A DNA stretch of 64,000 nt, taken from Candidatus Bathyarchaeota archaeon. GTDB lineage: Archaea; Thermoproteota; Bathyarchaeia; Bathyarchaeales; Bathycorpusculaceae. The position numbers were made by a program, and so were the translations under genes. The notes beneath the pieces are model-generated. The model ran no database searches and was not told the origin of the DNA. It worked only from the letters and a program-made list of their open reading frames with translations. Below are positions 1-8,755 of this stretch, in pieces (position 1 is the stretch's first letter; the number at the start of each line of letters is the position of its first letter). The DNA lies in contig JAOZHW010000022.1 in assembly GCA_026014685.1 (NCBI GenBank), forward strand, positions 99,785 to 163,784. The letters are read 5' to 3'.

Positions 1-162
1 CTCTGCGGTTTTGGCGTGGTAGTGTTTGGTTTTGTAGTAGGTGAAGCTTGGGGCATAGAAGCGGATGGTGCTGCTTTGAGGTTTTAGTTTACCTGATTCG
101 AGCAGCGTTCTGAGTTGGGTGGTGTTTAGGTTCCAGATGGCTTCAGCGGTTGGGATTGGCAT
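1..162 (-). CDS. Radical-SAM-like protein, N-terminal fragment (partial)
   Basis: Reading the minus strand from the ATG at 160-162 gives 54 codons open to the window edge. The peptide begins MPIPTAEAIWNLNTTQLR and contains IRFYAPSFTYYKTKHYHAK. An N-terminus of this style, with a helix, then 'FYAPSF.YY', precedes the cysteine cluster in archaeal biotin-synthase-like radical SAM proteins (COG1856 type). The cluster itself lies outside the window, so the family call is inference. A TATA box of the dispersed G-rich element (221-253) lies about 85 bases upstream on the same strand and could drive it. Confidence 0.5.
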   Translation of the reverse strand, partial: MPIPTAEAIWNLNTTQLRTLLESGKLKPQSSTIRFYAPSFTYYKTKHYHAKTAE

Positions 163-220
163 GTTTTTTCTGTCTAATTCATCACGGATGCCATATTTAT
201 TTGATGCACAAAAAGCTGCT

Positions 221-253
221 GGTCTGACGCCTCCTCCCTCCCTCATATATAGA
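221..253 (-). repeat. G-rich TATA element, divergent copy 5
   Basis: On the minus strand this reads TTCTATATATGAGGGAGGGA followed by GGAGGCGTCAGACC. It has the layout of the four better copies at 5154, 15502, 44203 and 56371: a TATA-like octamer followed at once by a G/A-rich block. It is diverged in both parts. It lies upstream of the partial gene at 1-162, so it may simply be that gene's promoter. Confidence 0.45.
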
Positions 254-441
254 ACAAAAGTCTGTACTGCGGCCTCGGGGTAAATACTCACGAATTAATT
301 CTAAACTGCAAATTCAACACAACTAACACGACAGTAGCAGCCATTAAAATTTTGCCTCAGAAAATTCGCTAAAGGATTACTCTTTTAATCCCTTAAAAAC
401 ATTACAATTAAGCTGAAAAATAAAGAAAATAAATATTGGAT

Positions 442-1254
442 TTATGTGGGAACAGGTGCCGCAGGAGGCAGGGGAGTTGGCTTTTGGCTAAAGAGGTTTT
501 CTTCGCTCCATAGCCAGTTGGTTTTTCTAAGCACGCGTAACAGAGGTACAGCTATTAGCATCGCAATGAGTGCTTGTATTATTCTGATTACAGGGTAGAG
601 GAATGGGCTTGCTAAGAGGCTTGTTTGGACGAATTCAAGGGAGAAACCAAAGATGCCTTGGTAGACTGTTGGAGTTGCATACATCAAGGTGCCGAACATA
701 TTGTCTGCTTCGTTGCCGATGAATCCTAAGATGAAGAAGAAAGCGCTGCCATAGGCAAGGGATAATTTCTTTCCGAAGAACGCTAAGGGCAGAATCAGCA
801 GTAAAGCGATGACTTTGTCAAATACTGTGGCGGCTGCTATGAACCAGTTATCGACTACTACGCCTCCAAGGTTGGTTTGTGCAGTAATCGGAAAAACGGG
901 TGGTGTGAATAGGAATGCGACGATCATAACTGCAAATGTTACAAATGCGTATTTCCATTTTTTATAGAAGACTAAACCGACTATCAGTGCGTTGAACATT
1001 GGTGCCAAAATGAATGGTGCTCCGTAGGGGGACATTCCCGTGAGTGCCCATGTTACTGAGGAACCCAATAGGGCTGCGGCAGCGCCTAAGTAGGGTCCGA
1101 GGATTAATCCGAATACGGTTGCGATCATGGCTGCAAAGTTGATTTCTATCATTCCTATGCCTGTTGGGATTTTTATTGGTGCGATTAGTGATAGTACGTA
1201 GAATAGGGCTGCGAATATGGCCATTAGGGCGACTTGTTGGGTTGTGATTTTCAT
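442..1254 (-). CDS. ECF-type transporter S component-like membrane protein
   Basis: A 270-residue hydrophobic protein with about six membrane segments, starting at residues 8-26, and a short Pro-rich cytoplasmic tail (about 253-270). The first helix with conserved small residues, and the LGPYLGAAAALLGSS segment near residue 52, resemble substrate-binding S components of energy-coupling-factor vitamin transporters (PF12822 type). No EcfA or EcfT is nearby, so it would use shared energising subunits encoded elsewhere. The substrate cannot be read from the sequence. It is divergent from the pterin gene at 1418, with a 26-bp palindrome between them, so co-regulation is possible. Start ATG. Confidence 0.6.
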   Translation of the reverse strand: MKITTQQVALMAIFAALFYVLSLIAPIKIPTGIGMIEINFAAMIATVFGLILGPYLGAAAALLGSSVTWALTGMSPYGAPFILAPMFNALIVGLVFYKKWKYAFVTFAVMIVAFLFTPPVFPITAQTNLGGVVVDNWFIAAATVFDKVIALLLILPLAFFGKKLSLAYGSAFFFILGFIGNEADNMFGTLMYATPTVYQGIFGFSLEFVQTSLLASPFLYPVIRIIQALIAMLIAVPLLRVLRKTNWLWSEENLFSQKPTPLPPAAPVPT

Positions 1255-1284
1255 TTTCTCAATGGACTCCTGTATTTATCTTCA

Positions 1285-1310
1285 ACGTTATGTAATTTTT
1301 TACATAGCGT
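1285..1310. promoter_or_regulatory. Imperfect palindrome between divergent genes
   Basis: ACGTTATGTAA, four T, TTACATAGCGT: 11-base arms with one mismatch around a TTTT centre. It lies in the 163-base gap between the ECF-like gene (-) and the pterin gene (+). The left arm recurs exactly, as its reverse complement TTACATAACGT, at 9817-9827 between another divergent pair. An operator is likely; the regulator is unknown. Confidence 0.45.
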
Positions 1311-1417
1311 CATCCTATAAAAGACTTCCCCCACCAAATTCCTACACAAGCAACCGCTAAATACACCCACAATAACCAAATAAACACCGACAAACAATCA
1401 AAACCGAAGGCAAAACA

Positions 1418-2974
1418 ATGAAAACCCTCCTAATTACCGGAACCCTCGCAGAAAACACCGTAAAACAATACGCCAAACAAAGCCAAACCCCAACTGAAGT
1501 CCTCACCCTAAACGTTCAAGTCGCTGCATTCCTCACTCCAGAAATCATCAGCCAAGCCCTCAAAAAACACAAACTCCACGACATCGACATCATTTTAACC
1601 CCTGGCCAAGCCTTAGGCGACACCAAAATCATAACCGACGCCACCAAAATTCCCGCTTTCAAAGGCCCACGGTACGCTGCCGACCTCCCTGTAGTTTTAG
1701 ACAGTTTAGGCGAAGTGAAGCTTTCATCGGTTGTACCTGCAGATGATTTGCTCAGAGCGAAGCTTGAGGCGAAGGCTCTTGAAGAACTGGAAAAAGTTGA
1801 GCAAAACCGAGAGGAGTTATTCAAAAAACAGGGCAACTTGATGATTGGGGACTTGACTGTTGGTAAAGAGTTGCCGATGCGTGTTTTGGCGGAAATCGTT
1901 GATGCACCGCTTCTGGATACAGCAGAGATTGCACGTTTGGCTAAGCATTACGTTGCTTCAGGCGCACACATAATCGACATCGGCATGGTCGCAGGGCAAA
2001 CCCGCCCTCAAGACGCAAAACGGGCGGTAACCGCAGTTAAAGCCGCCGTAGACGTGCCTGTCAGCATCGATACACTAAACCCCCTTGAAATTGAGGCGGC
2101 AGTGGCTGCGGGGGCAGATTTGGTTTTGAGCGCGGACGCAGGTAACCTAGAAGAGATCGCGCCGTTTGCAAAGGATGTTGCTGTGGTGGTTATTCCCACT
2201 AATCATCGTAAGGGATTTTTCCCAAAGAAATCTGCTGAACGGGTGAGGCTACTTGAGCGTTTAATTAAGCAAGCTAAGCAGTTGGGCTTCAAAAAAATCG
2301 TCGGCGACCTAATTCTTGAACCCACAAACATAATGGATTCTTACGTTGCGTTTCAAGAGTTCAGCCGCAGAAACCCTGAGGTGCCTCTTTTGATTGGCAT
2401 CGCTAATGTGGTGGAGCTTTTTGATGCTGATTCAGTCGGGCTTAATGCGTTACTTGCGAGGCTTGCTTCTGAGGTGTCGGCGGATATTTTGTTGACAACC
2501 GAGGAGACCCCAAAAGCGCGAGGTTGTGTGCGTGAGGTTTCTGTTGCGGCAAAGATGATGTTTCTTGCCAAGAGGCGCAATTCTGTGCCACGTGATTTGG
2601 GTTTAGATTTACTTGTGTTAAAGAACAAAACAGAAAAAGAAGCACCACTCAAATTAGGTAAAACAAAAATTATCACCGCAAAACGTCAGAAAAACAAGTC
2701 TGTCACAGTTGACTCTTGCGGAGTTTTCCGCGTGATGGTTGACCGAGAAAACAAAAAACTTGTAGCGCTACATTACAAGTCTGCTGAGGCACCTGCGCCT
2801 AATTGTGCTGTTCGTGGGGTAGATGCTGAAACCGTGATGGCGGAGGTTTTGAGGTTGGGGTTGGTTTCTCGGTTGGAGCATGCTGCGTATTTGGGTGGTG
2901 AGTTGGCGAAGGCGGAGGTGGCGTTGCGTGTGGGGCGGGATTATGTTCAGGATGCGGTTTTGTTTGAAAAATGA
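1418..2974 (+). CDS. Dihydropteroate synthase-related protein (methanopterin type)
   Basis: A 518-residue protein with three parts: an N-terminal alpha/beta domain (about 1-130), a DHPS-like TIM barrel (about 140-395, with HIIDIGMVAGQTRP near 185 and VPVSIDTLNP near 214), and a C-terminal domain (about 400-518). This is the layout of the archaeal DHPS-related family TIGR00284, linked to tetrahydromethanopterin biosynthesis, where the pterin is joined to an aminobenzene-ribose phosphate unit instead of pABA. Substrate assignment is inference from the family. TATA-like CCTATAAAAG lies at 1314-1323. It suggests a methanopterin-dependent C1 pathway in this organism. Confidence 0.75.
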   Translation: MKTLLITGTLAENTVKQYAKQSQTPTEVLTLNVQVAAFLTPEIISQALKKHKLHDIDIILTPGQALGDTKIITDATKIPAFKGPRYAADLPVVLDSLGEVKLSSVVPADDLLRAKLEAKALEELEKVEQNREELFKKQGNLMIGDLTVGKELPMRVLAEIVDAPLLDTAEIARLAKHYVASGAHIIDIGMVAGQTRPQDAKRAVTAVKAAVDVPVSIDTLNPLEIEAAVAAGADLVLSADAGNLEEIAPFAKDVAVVVIPTNHRKGFFPKKSAERVRLLERLIKQAKQLGFKKIVGDLILEPTNIMDSYVAFQEFSRRNPEVPLLIGIANVVELFDADSVGLNALLARLASEVSADILLTTEETPKARGCVREVSVAAKMMFLAKRRNSVPRDLGLDLLVLKNKTEKEAPLKLGKTKIITAKRQKNKSVTVDSCGVFRVMVDRENKKLVALHYKSAEAPAPNCAVRGVDAETVMAEVLRLGLVSRLEHAAYLGGELAKAEVALRVGRDYVQDAVLFEK

Positions 2975-3178
2975 GTGCTGTACATTTTTGACATGTAAAT
3001 GTATAAATTGTCGCGTCTTTTTTATATGGAGAAAAATGCCTGTTTTGTAGTTTGTTTTTGAGCTTATTTTTGTATTAGGAGCCATTTTTGCGTTTATTGA
3101 TAAATCGGGGTAGCGCAATTAACGTTTCGTAAATTTTAAATATAAAACGGGTTCTACAATACTTTTGAGGTCAATATC

Positions 3179-3229
3179 GTGGCGAAGGCTCCAAAAAAAG
3201 AAGATAAAAAGGCGAAAAAGAAGAAATAA
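3179..3229 (+). CDS. 16-residue Lys-rich mini-protein
   Basis: GTG start at 3179 and TAA at 3227, encoding MAKAPKKEDKKAKKKK. The unit looks like a complete small gene. TATA-like TTTAAATATAAAA lies at about 3134-3146. GAGGT lies at 3166-3170, nine bases before the GTG. A short hairpin follows the stop (AGCC GCT TCAA AGC A GGCT, 3229-3247), then a T-rich run. Eleven of sixteen residues are Lys, Asp or Glu. It could bind RNA, DNA or ribosomes, but nothing in the sequence fixes a role. The alternative is a regulatory RNA with a chance reading frame. Confidence 0.45.
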   Translation: MAKAPKKEDKKAKKKK

Positions 3230-3400
3230 GCCGCTTCAAAGCAGGCTATTTCCTCACTTTTTCTTTTTACTCCACACCAAAAGTCTACGCCCTCAAAATT
3301 GCTTAAAATCAATCATAAACGTCTAAAACCTCAAAAAAATCGCTAAACGAAGATTTATCTTACTAAATGCAGTAACCTAGATTGAAGGGTGAAATTTAAT

Positions 3401-4318
3401 TTGAACACTAACGCATTAAGCATAGACTTTGCTGGATTACAACTAGAAAACCCCACGATGCTCGCCTCAGGCGTCATGGGGTACTCCGCAGAGTCCTTCC
3501 ACCGCATCGCCAAAAGCGGCGCAGGCGCAGTCGTCACCAAATCAGTCGGCATACAACCTAGAGTTGGCTACGTTAACCCGACAGTGGTGCAGGCAGAGGG
3601 CGGTTTGATTAATGCAATGGGTCTGCCCAATCCAGGGATTGAAGTTTTTTGTGAAGAAATTAAATTCTCCAAAACCATCTTGCGTGTGCCGCTTATCGTT
3701 AGCGTTTTTGGTTACTCTGCAGAAGAATACGCCACTGTCGCCAAGAAAGCAGTCGACGCAGGTGCTGATGCAATTGAGTTAAACGTTTCCTGTCCGCACG
3801 TAAAGCAGACTGGTGCAGAGATCGGGCAGAACCCAAAAATCTTATCCGAAGTCGTGCAGCAAGTCAAAGCCGCAATCAACAAGCCCCTCATCGTTAAGCT
3901 GTCGCCTAACGTTGCAGACATAACAGTCCTTGCTGAGGCAGCAGTCAAAGCAGGCGCAGATGCACTAACTGCCGTGAACACGCTTAAAGCCCTGGCGATA
4001 GATGCAGAAACCATGATGCCGATTCTCGCCAACGTCCGGGGTGGATTGTCGGGTGCAGCGGTGAAACCTGTGGCGCTTCGTTGCGTCTACGACATCGCAG
4101 AAAAGTTTAAGGTGCCCATAATTGGATGCGGCGGAGTCACCAACTGGCGTGATGCCGTAGAATTCTTCTTAGCAGGCGCCTCAGCCGTGCAGATAGGTAC
4201 AGCAGTCGCCGATGACATTGAAGTTTTTCGTTCAGTTGCTAAGGGAGTGGAGACTTACTTGAGAAAGAAACATTATCAAAACATAAAGGAGATAGTCGGA
4301 CTTGCCCACCACAAATAA
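3401..4318 (+). CDS. pyrD: Dihydroorotate dehydrogenase B, catalytic (FMN) subunit
   Basis: TIM-barrel class 1B enzyme oxidising dihydroorotate to orotate in pyrimidine synthesis. The motif LNVSCPH carries the expected catalytic Cys (about residue 131). FMN phosphate-binding loops are at VNTLKA and IIGCGGVTNWRDA. Start chosen as TTG 3401: AAGGGTGA at 3385-3392 is a well-spaced ribosome binding site for it, whereas the upstream in-frame GTG (3389) lies inside that site. It overlaps pyrK by 17 bases; the two subunits form the NAD-linked D-K complex. Confidence 0.93.
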   Translation: MNTNALSIDFAGLQLENPTMLASGVMGYSAESFHRIAKSGAGAVVTKSVGIQPRVGYVNPTVVQAEGGLINAMGLPNPGIEVFCEEIKFSKTILRVPLIVSVFGYSAEEYATVAKKAVDAGADAIELNVSCPHVKQTGAEIGQNPKILSEVVQQVKAAINKPLIVKLSPNVADITVLAEAAVKAGADALTAVNTLKALAIDAETMMPILANVRGGLSGAAVKPVALRCVYDIAEKFKVPIIGCGGVTNWRDAVEFFLAGASAVQIGTAVADDIEVFRSVAKGVETYLRKKHYQNIKEIVGLAHHK

Positions 4319-5111
4319 CACCCTGCGAACCACGCAGATAGTGCAAATACGCACCGAGAGTCCAACAGTAAAAACATTCGTGCTACCTGACCGCCTCTGC
4401 TGCAAAGCAAAACCAGGGCAATTTTTGATGCTGTGGATTCCAGGCATAGACGAAATCCCACTAAGCATTATGGATGCCTCAAACGGGTTGGTTTCAGTTT
4501 CAGTCAAAGCCGTCGGCGACGCAACCCGCCACCTCCATGCCATGCAAGCTGGCGCAACCGTGGGCATCCGTGGTCCCTATGGCAACAGCTTCACAGAAAG
4601 CCGAGGCAAAGTGCTTCTTGTCGGCGGCGGAACAGGAACGGCGCCCCTGTTGTTTTTGGCAAAACAGTTAGCCACAAAAACCGAACGACTCTCATTCGTG
4701 GAAGGCGCCAAAACTAAGGATGAGTTGCTCTTTGTGCACGAAATCGGTGGAGTTTGCCAAGAAAAAAACATAATCACTACAACCGAGGACGGCACCGCAG
4801 GCCTCCAATGCCTTGTCACACAGCCGCTGTCCAGCCTCCTCGAAAAGGAACGTTTTGACATGATATATACCTGTGGACCAGAGATTATGGTTAAGAAGAT
4901 TTTTGAGATGACTGAGAAACGCAAGTTGCCCCTTGAGGCGAGTCTGGAGCGGTTAATGCGCTGCGGCATCGGTTTGTGTGGAAGCTGCGTTATCGGCAAG
5001 TACCGCGTCTGCCGTGATGGTCCCGTGTTTAACGCGGCGCAGTTGCGGGAGATAAAAGACGAGTTGGGTGTTTCAAAGATCGGTTTTGACGGCTCAAGAA
5101 TCCCAATATAA
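4302..5111 (+). CDS. pyrK: Dihydroorotate dehydrogenase B, electron transfer subunit
   Basis: A 269-residue ferredoxin-reductase-like protein: an N-terminal FAD-binding beta-barrel (about 8-95), a nucleotide-binding domain with LLVGGGTGTAPLLF (about 105-118), and four C-terminal cysteines (221, 226, 229, 237) in CGIGLCGSCVIGKYRVC that bind a [2Fe-2S] cluster. It passes electrons from dihydroorotate, via PyrD, to NAD. TTG start at 4302 with AAGGAG upstream. It is translationally coupled to pyrD by overlap. Confidence 0.93.
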   Translation: MPTTNNTLRTTQIVQIRTESPTVKTFVLPDRLCCKAKPGQFLMLWIPGIDEIPLSIMDASNGLVSVSVKAVGDATRHLHAMQAGATVGIRGPYGNSFTESRGKVLLVGGGTGTAPLLFLAKQLATKTERLSFVEGAKTKDELLFVHEIGGVCQEKNIITTTEDGTAGLQCLVTQPLSSLLEKERFDMIYTCGPEIMVKKIFEMTEKRKLPLEASLERLMRCGIGLCGSCVIGKYRVCRDGPVFNAAQLREIKDELGVSKIGFDGSRIPI

Positions 5112-5153
5112 CCCTATTTCCCACGGTTTTATTCAACATTTTTTGCGCCTTTG

Positions 5154-5200
5154 TTTATATAAGGGAGGGGAGGTAGCGGCAGAGAGGTCGCGTGGTTCCA
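5154..5200 (+). repeat. G-rich TATA element, copy 1
   Basis: TTTATATAAGGGAGGGG (5154-5170) runs directly into AGGTAGCGGCAGAG (5171-5184), then AGGTCGCGTGG. The first 31 bases are identical to copies at 44203 and 56371. It sits 140 bases upstream of dnaJ on the same strand. If the TATA box is used, transcription would begin near 5180-5186. TCTTTT-GCG-AAAAGA at 5201-5215 can form a hairpin just downstream. Confidence 0.75.
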
Positions 5201-5338
5201 TCTTTTGCGAAAAGAAAAACAATCGACATCATTGAGGTTTGCATGCTTAAAACTGCTTTTTCATCAGGGAAATACTATAAATCTTTGATTGTATTAGCTT
5301 ACAAAGTTCAAATTATCAGGACTACACGGTAAGGTCGC

Positions 5339-6457
5339 ATGGCTCAAAAACGAGACTACTACGAGGTACTTGGCGTACAGAAAGGCGCAACAAAAGACCA
5401 AATCAAAGACGCCTATCGGAAACTGGCTTTGCAGTACCATCCAGACCGCAACAAGGAACCTGGTGCAGAAGAAAAATTCAAAGAAATTAGCGAAGCATAC
5501 GCAGTCCTAAGCGACGACCAAAAACGGGCACAGTACGACAACCTTGGCCACGCAGGCTTTGACCAACGCTACACCAGTGAGGACATTTTCCGTGGTGCAG
5601 ACTTTGACTCAGTCTTCCGCGACATGGGCTTCGGCGACCTCTTCCGCACCATATTCGGCGGCGCAGGCGGATTCGGCGGTGGATACGAAGAACGTAACCG
5701 AGGACAAGACGTTGGATTCGACCTGGAAGTGACCTTAGAGGAAGCCGCCAAAGGCACCGAACGCGAAATCGAGATTCCCCGAACTGAACGATGCGACACC
5801 TGCAATGGCTCAGGAGCCCAACCGGGTACACAAGCCAAAACCTGCCCCAGATGTGGTGGCGCAGGCAGAGTCCAGAACATGCATAAAGTCGGCTTCGCAA
5901 CTTACATGCAAGTCAGCGCCTGCCCAACATGCAAAGGTAAAGGTAAAATCATCGAAACCCCATGTAGCAGCTGCCGCGGCTCAGGTTTAGTCCGCAAAAG
6001 AAGAAAAATCACTGTCAAAGTCCCACCAGGCATAGACGAAGGCACCCAGCTGAGGCTGCGCGGTGAAGGTGAAATGACAAGTAGCGACGGAGAGCCAGGT
6101 GACCTATATGTCATTGTACATGTTCGGCAGCATCCACAGTTTGCCCGCGAAGGCGACGACCTCTGGCATGTAGCCATAATCTCTTTTCCCGAAGCGGCGC
6201 TCGGCGCAGACATCGTGGTGCCTACACTCGAAGGGCCCACGACCGTAAAGGTTCATCCAGGCACACAAGTCGGTGAAGTCATTACTCTGCGCGGTAAAGG
6301 TATGCCGAGGTTTAGGGGGTATGGCAGAGGGGATTTGCTTGTACGTATCGGTATCCGAGTGCCTGAGAAGCTTACCTCCACGCAGAGGGCGCTGTTGGAG
6401 CAACTTGCTAAAGAGTTCGGCTCAGAGCAGACTAAAAGCCGAAAATTCCGCCTATAA
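5339..6457 (+). CDS. dnaJ: Chaperone DnaJ (Hsp40, type I)
   Basis: A 372-residue co-chaperone that delivers clients to DnaK and stimulates its ATPase. J domain at residues 5-70 with HPD at 34-36; Gly/Phe-rich linker about 74-115; four CxxCxGxG zinc motifs between about 137 and 215 ([32 protein letters not shown]); and two C-terminal substrate-binding beta domains. It is full length. dnaK and grpE are not in the window. A second TATA candidate, ACTATAAATC (5273-5282), is closer to the start than the G-rich element. Confidence 0.95.
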   Translation: MAQKRDYYEVLGVQKGATKDQIKDAYRKLALQYHPDRNKEPGAEEKFKEISEAYAVLSDDQKRAQYDNLGHAGFDQRYTSEDIFRGADFDSVFRDMGFGDLFRTIFGGAGGFGGGYEERNRGQDVGFDLEVTLEEAAKGTEREIEIPRTERCDTCNGSGAQPGTQAKTCPRCGGAGRVQNMHKVGFATYMQVSACPTCKGKGKIIETPCSSCRGSGLVRKRRKITVKVPPGIDEGTQLRLRGEGEMTSSDGEPGDLYVIVHVRQHPQFAREGDDLWHVAIISFPEAALGADIVVPTLEGPTTVKVHPGTQVGEVITLRGKGMPRFRGYGRGDLLVRIGIRVPEKLTSTQRALLEQLAKEFGSEQTKSRKFRL

Positions 6458-6611
6458 ACGTAGGGTATTTCGAATTTCTGCTAATTTCTCGTTGAAGCGC
6501 ACTACATCAAGCGGCACGGTTACTGCTTTTTATGAGCTGTACCGAACCCATGTTTGGCTCTAAAAAAGGGTTTTTCAAAGAAACGGAAAAGAGTTGTATT
6601 TTATGCATTTT

Positions 6612-7085
6612 TTATGGTCCTGGGGTTGGTGTAGCTGCGGCTGTGGCTTGGACTAGGGTTTCGGTGAAGTATGCTCCTTGTGTGGTTGTGATGACTATGG
6701 CGATGGGGCGTCCCACATCGTTTACGGTTATTAGGTCAGGTGTTAGGGTGACGGTTAGGGTTGTGCTGTTGCCTTTAGCGAGACCTGTGCCGATTTCTGG
6801 GTTACTCGTGTAGTTGCTGAATCTTTCACCTTTGATGGTGATTTGCGAGACTCGAATGGAGGTGGGGCCTGTGTTGACGAGGCTGATTTGGGCTTTTTCT
6901 GTGTCCAGTGTTGCGCCTGCTATGAAGAGGCTTTCTTTCTGAATCTGGTTCGAGGTCAAGTTAACCGCAAACAGCACCACAGTGGTTGAGAGCACGACGG
7001 CTGCCATGAGGATGATGAGGTTGCCGACTGGGGCGCCCAGAGCTTTTTTGCTCCAGAGCAGACGTCTAAGCGTGAAATGCCCCAT
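6612..7085 (-). CDS. Archaeal type IV pilin-like protein
   Basis: A 157-residue protein with a class III signal: basic N-terminus, KKALG then APVGNLIILMAAVVLS. This matches the site cut by the archaeal prepilin peptidase (after ALG, about residue 17), followed by a hydrophobic helix. The rest is a beta-rich domain with 'NTGPTSIRV' and a Thr/Pro-rich tail. Such pilins assemble into surface filaments or stay as minor pilins. It follows the 91-residue gene upstream with a one-base gap, so the two form an operon. Confidence 0.7.
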   Translation of the reverse strand: MGHFTLRRLLWSKKALGAPVGNLIILMAAVVLSTTVVLFAVNLTSNQIQKESLFIAGATLDTEKAQISLVNTGPTSIRVSQITIKGERFSNYTSNPEIGTGLAKGNSTTLTVTLTPDLITVNDVGRPIAIVITTTQGAYFTETLVQATAAATPTPGP

Positions 7086-7086
7086 G

Positions 7087-7362
7087 CTACGTCGCCTCTT
7101 GAGAAGCTAACTCATCAGGGTAAGCTATAACTTCCCTGATTTTGGGAGCGTCCTCTCGGGATATTCTAAGATATGTCAGGGATTTACATTGATAGATGAT
7201 CTGGGAACCGTTGCGGTTGTTGATGTACTTTAAAAGGTTAACGTATTCTTTTTCAGTTCCCTTTAGCACTAAACCTATGTAGAAGTAGGGTTCGGCTGAG
7301 TTGGTTTTTGGCTTTGCCCTAGTTTTAGGTTTAGGGTCTAGTGTAGTTTGGTTTTTTTTCAT
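7087..7362 (-). CDS. Conserved hypothetical protein upstream of pilin
   Basis: A 91-residue soluble protein with a basic, Lys/Pro-rich N-terminus (about 1-22), then a compact alpha/beta stretch (about 26-85: YFYIGLVLKG, then YLRISRED). I do not recognise it. It ends one base before the pilin start, so a role with that pilin is likely by context only. The promoter TTTATTATATAGC is at about 7424-7436 on the minus strand, leaving a leader of about 40-50 bases. Confidence 0.55.
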   Translation of the reverse strand: MKKNQTTLDPKPKTRAKPKTNSAEPYFYIGLVLKGTEKEYVNLLKYINNRNGSQIIYQCKSLTYLRISREDAPKIREVIAYPDELASQEAT

Positions 7363-7521
7363 CTGTCGATTCCTTCGTTCAATCCATACGCACTAGGCGT
7401 AAGTATCATGTATTACGTCTTGCTATATAATAAATATTTCTGCTCTTAACCCCAAATCAACATCCAAAATCACAAGAAAAAAGAAGAGTAACCCGTCAAT
7501 CAGTTAAGCAAAATTTGTAGA

Positions 7522-8607
7522 TTAATGGAGAGATTTGGGGGTTACCGAGGAGTTTTTATGTGAGAAGATTAGGCTAGTTGATTTGACGACCTGTGGTACA
7601 CCGATTAAGTCTTCGATTATGAGCATGCCGCGTGCGATGATGGCAAACGCTGCTGCAGGAGCTGCTGCTACACCGAGGAGTCCAAGTATACCTATGATGC
7701 CGAATTCTTGTACGCCTGCACCTGCAGGGGTTATGGGGACAAACGCCAACGCCGTCGCTAAGGGATGGATCAAGAAGTAGGCGATCCATGGTACATTGGT
7801 TATGCCTAGTGCGAGGCCTAAAAAGTACCACTCAAGACCTTTGAGAATCCAGCAGACCAAGGTTAAACCTAAAATTTCTGGGATAGCCTTTTGTGTGCTG
7901 TGGGAGCTTTCTTTGTATTCTTCGAGTTTTCCCATGATGCCGCCTGTGACTCTTTTGAGAAACCGCCAGTTAGCGATGCGGTCAAATACGCCTATGGCGC
8001 GCCGTGACCATGTGAAGGCTGCTAGCACAATTGCGCCTGTAAGCATCAAGCTAATGCCCAACGCCGCCACGATGATGCCTATGTTTATGCCCAGCAGGGT
8101 TCCGGGGAAAAGCTCATTCCATGTTGTAGCGGGAACCATGTTAACGAGGTAAATCACTGCGCCAACGCCGCCTGCAACTTTGATGAGAAACTCTATGGTT
8201 TGTATTCCCAAGATGCTTGAGAGGGCCTTAGATGAGGGGACATTTTGGTCTCGTAGATAGATGGGTGTGAGGATGTATCCTGATCTACCTGGAGTTACGT
8301 CGCTTGTAAGCATACCTGCATATTGAGCAAGGAGGGTTCTGCCAAAGGTTGTTTTTACGCCGCTTTTGGCCAAAACCCGTTGCAGTCGAATAGTAAAAAA
8401 CAGGTTAATTCCAAAATACATCAGAAATGCAAGCGCCAAATACTCAACCTTAATGTTGAGTAGTGCATTGTAGAGCGAATCAACCCCGATGTACCAAAAC
8501 AGTGCTGCAAAAATAGCCACCATCACGACGATTTGAACAGCGATCTTTAGGATACGCTTCGATGAACTTTGCGGCTTTGCAGGGTTTGGGGACTCGGAGG
8601 CGGACAT
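7522..8607 (-). CDS. Flippase-like integral membrane protein (PF03706/UPF0104)
   Basis: About 361 residues with roughly eight membrane helices, in the family that includes the membrane part of bacterial lysylphosphatidylglycerol synthase and archaeal AglD. It may act in lipid or lipid-linked sugar handling; its substrate is not evident. The frame opens upstream at 8739, but that extra 44-residue, Cys-rich stretch looks non-coding. The ATG at 8607 precedes MSASESPNPAKP and a short basic segment, and TATA-like CATTTAACTT sits about 30 bases before it. A second member of the family is at 37304-38383. Confidence 0.7.
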   Translation of the reverse strand: MSASESPNPAKPQSSSKRILKIAVQIVVMVAIFAALFWYIGVDSLYNALLNIKVEYLALAFLMYFGINLFFTIRLQRVLAKSGVKTTFGRTLLAQYAGMLTSDVTPGRSGYILTPIYLRDQNVPSSKALSSILGIQTIEFLIKVAGGVGAVIYLVNMVPATTWNELFPGTLLGINIGIIVAALGISLMLTGAIVLAAFTWSRRAIGVFDRIANWRFLKRVTGGIMGKLEEYKESSHSTQKAIPEILGLTLVCWILKGLEWYFLGLALGITNVPWIAYFLIHPLATALAFVPITPAGAGVQEFGIIGILGLLGVAAAPAAAFAIIARGMLIIEDLIGVPQVVKSTSLIFSHKNSSVTPKSLH

Positions 8608-8755
8608 GTTGGTTAGGAATTCGTTTGGGAAGTTAAATGGATTGTGGAAAAACCAACAAAAACAGCAACACAATTCTTTCTTTTTATGGGAATGCGAGAT
8701 TTTGGGGCAACAATGGGAGGGGGTTGTTTGGGTTTGCACGGTGTGCGGAGTTTCA

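Noticed and set aside
5487..5900. Long minus-strand frame across dnaJ
   Set aside because: A shadow of the repetitive Gly/Cys codons in dnaJ; no domain.
7522..8739. Upstream extension of the flippase-like frame to 8739
   Set aside because: The added 44 residues are Cys/His-rich, without membrane or family features; ATG 8607 has a TATA at leaderless distance.
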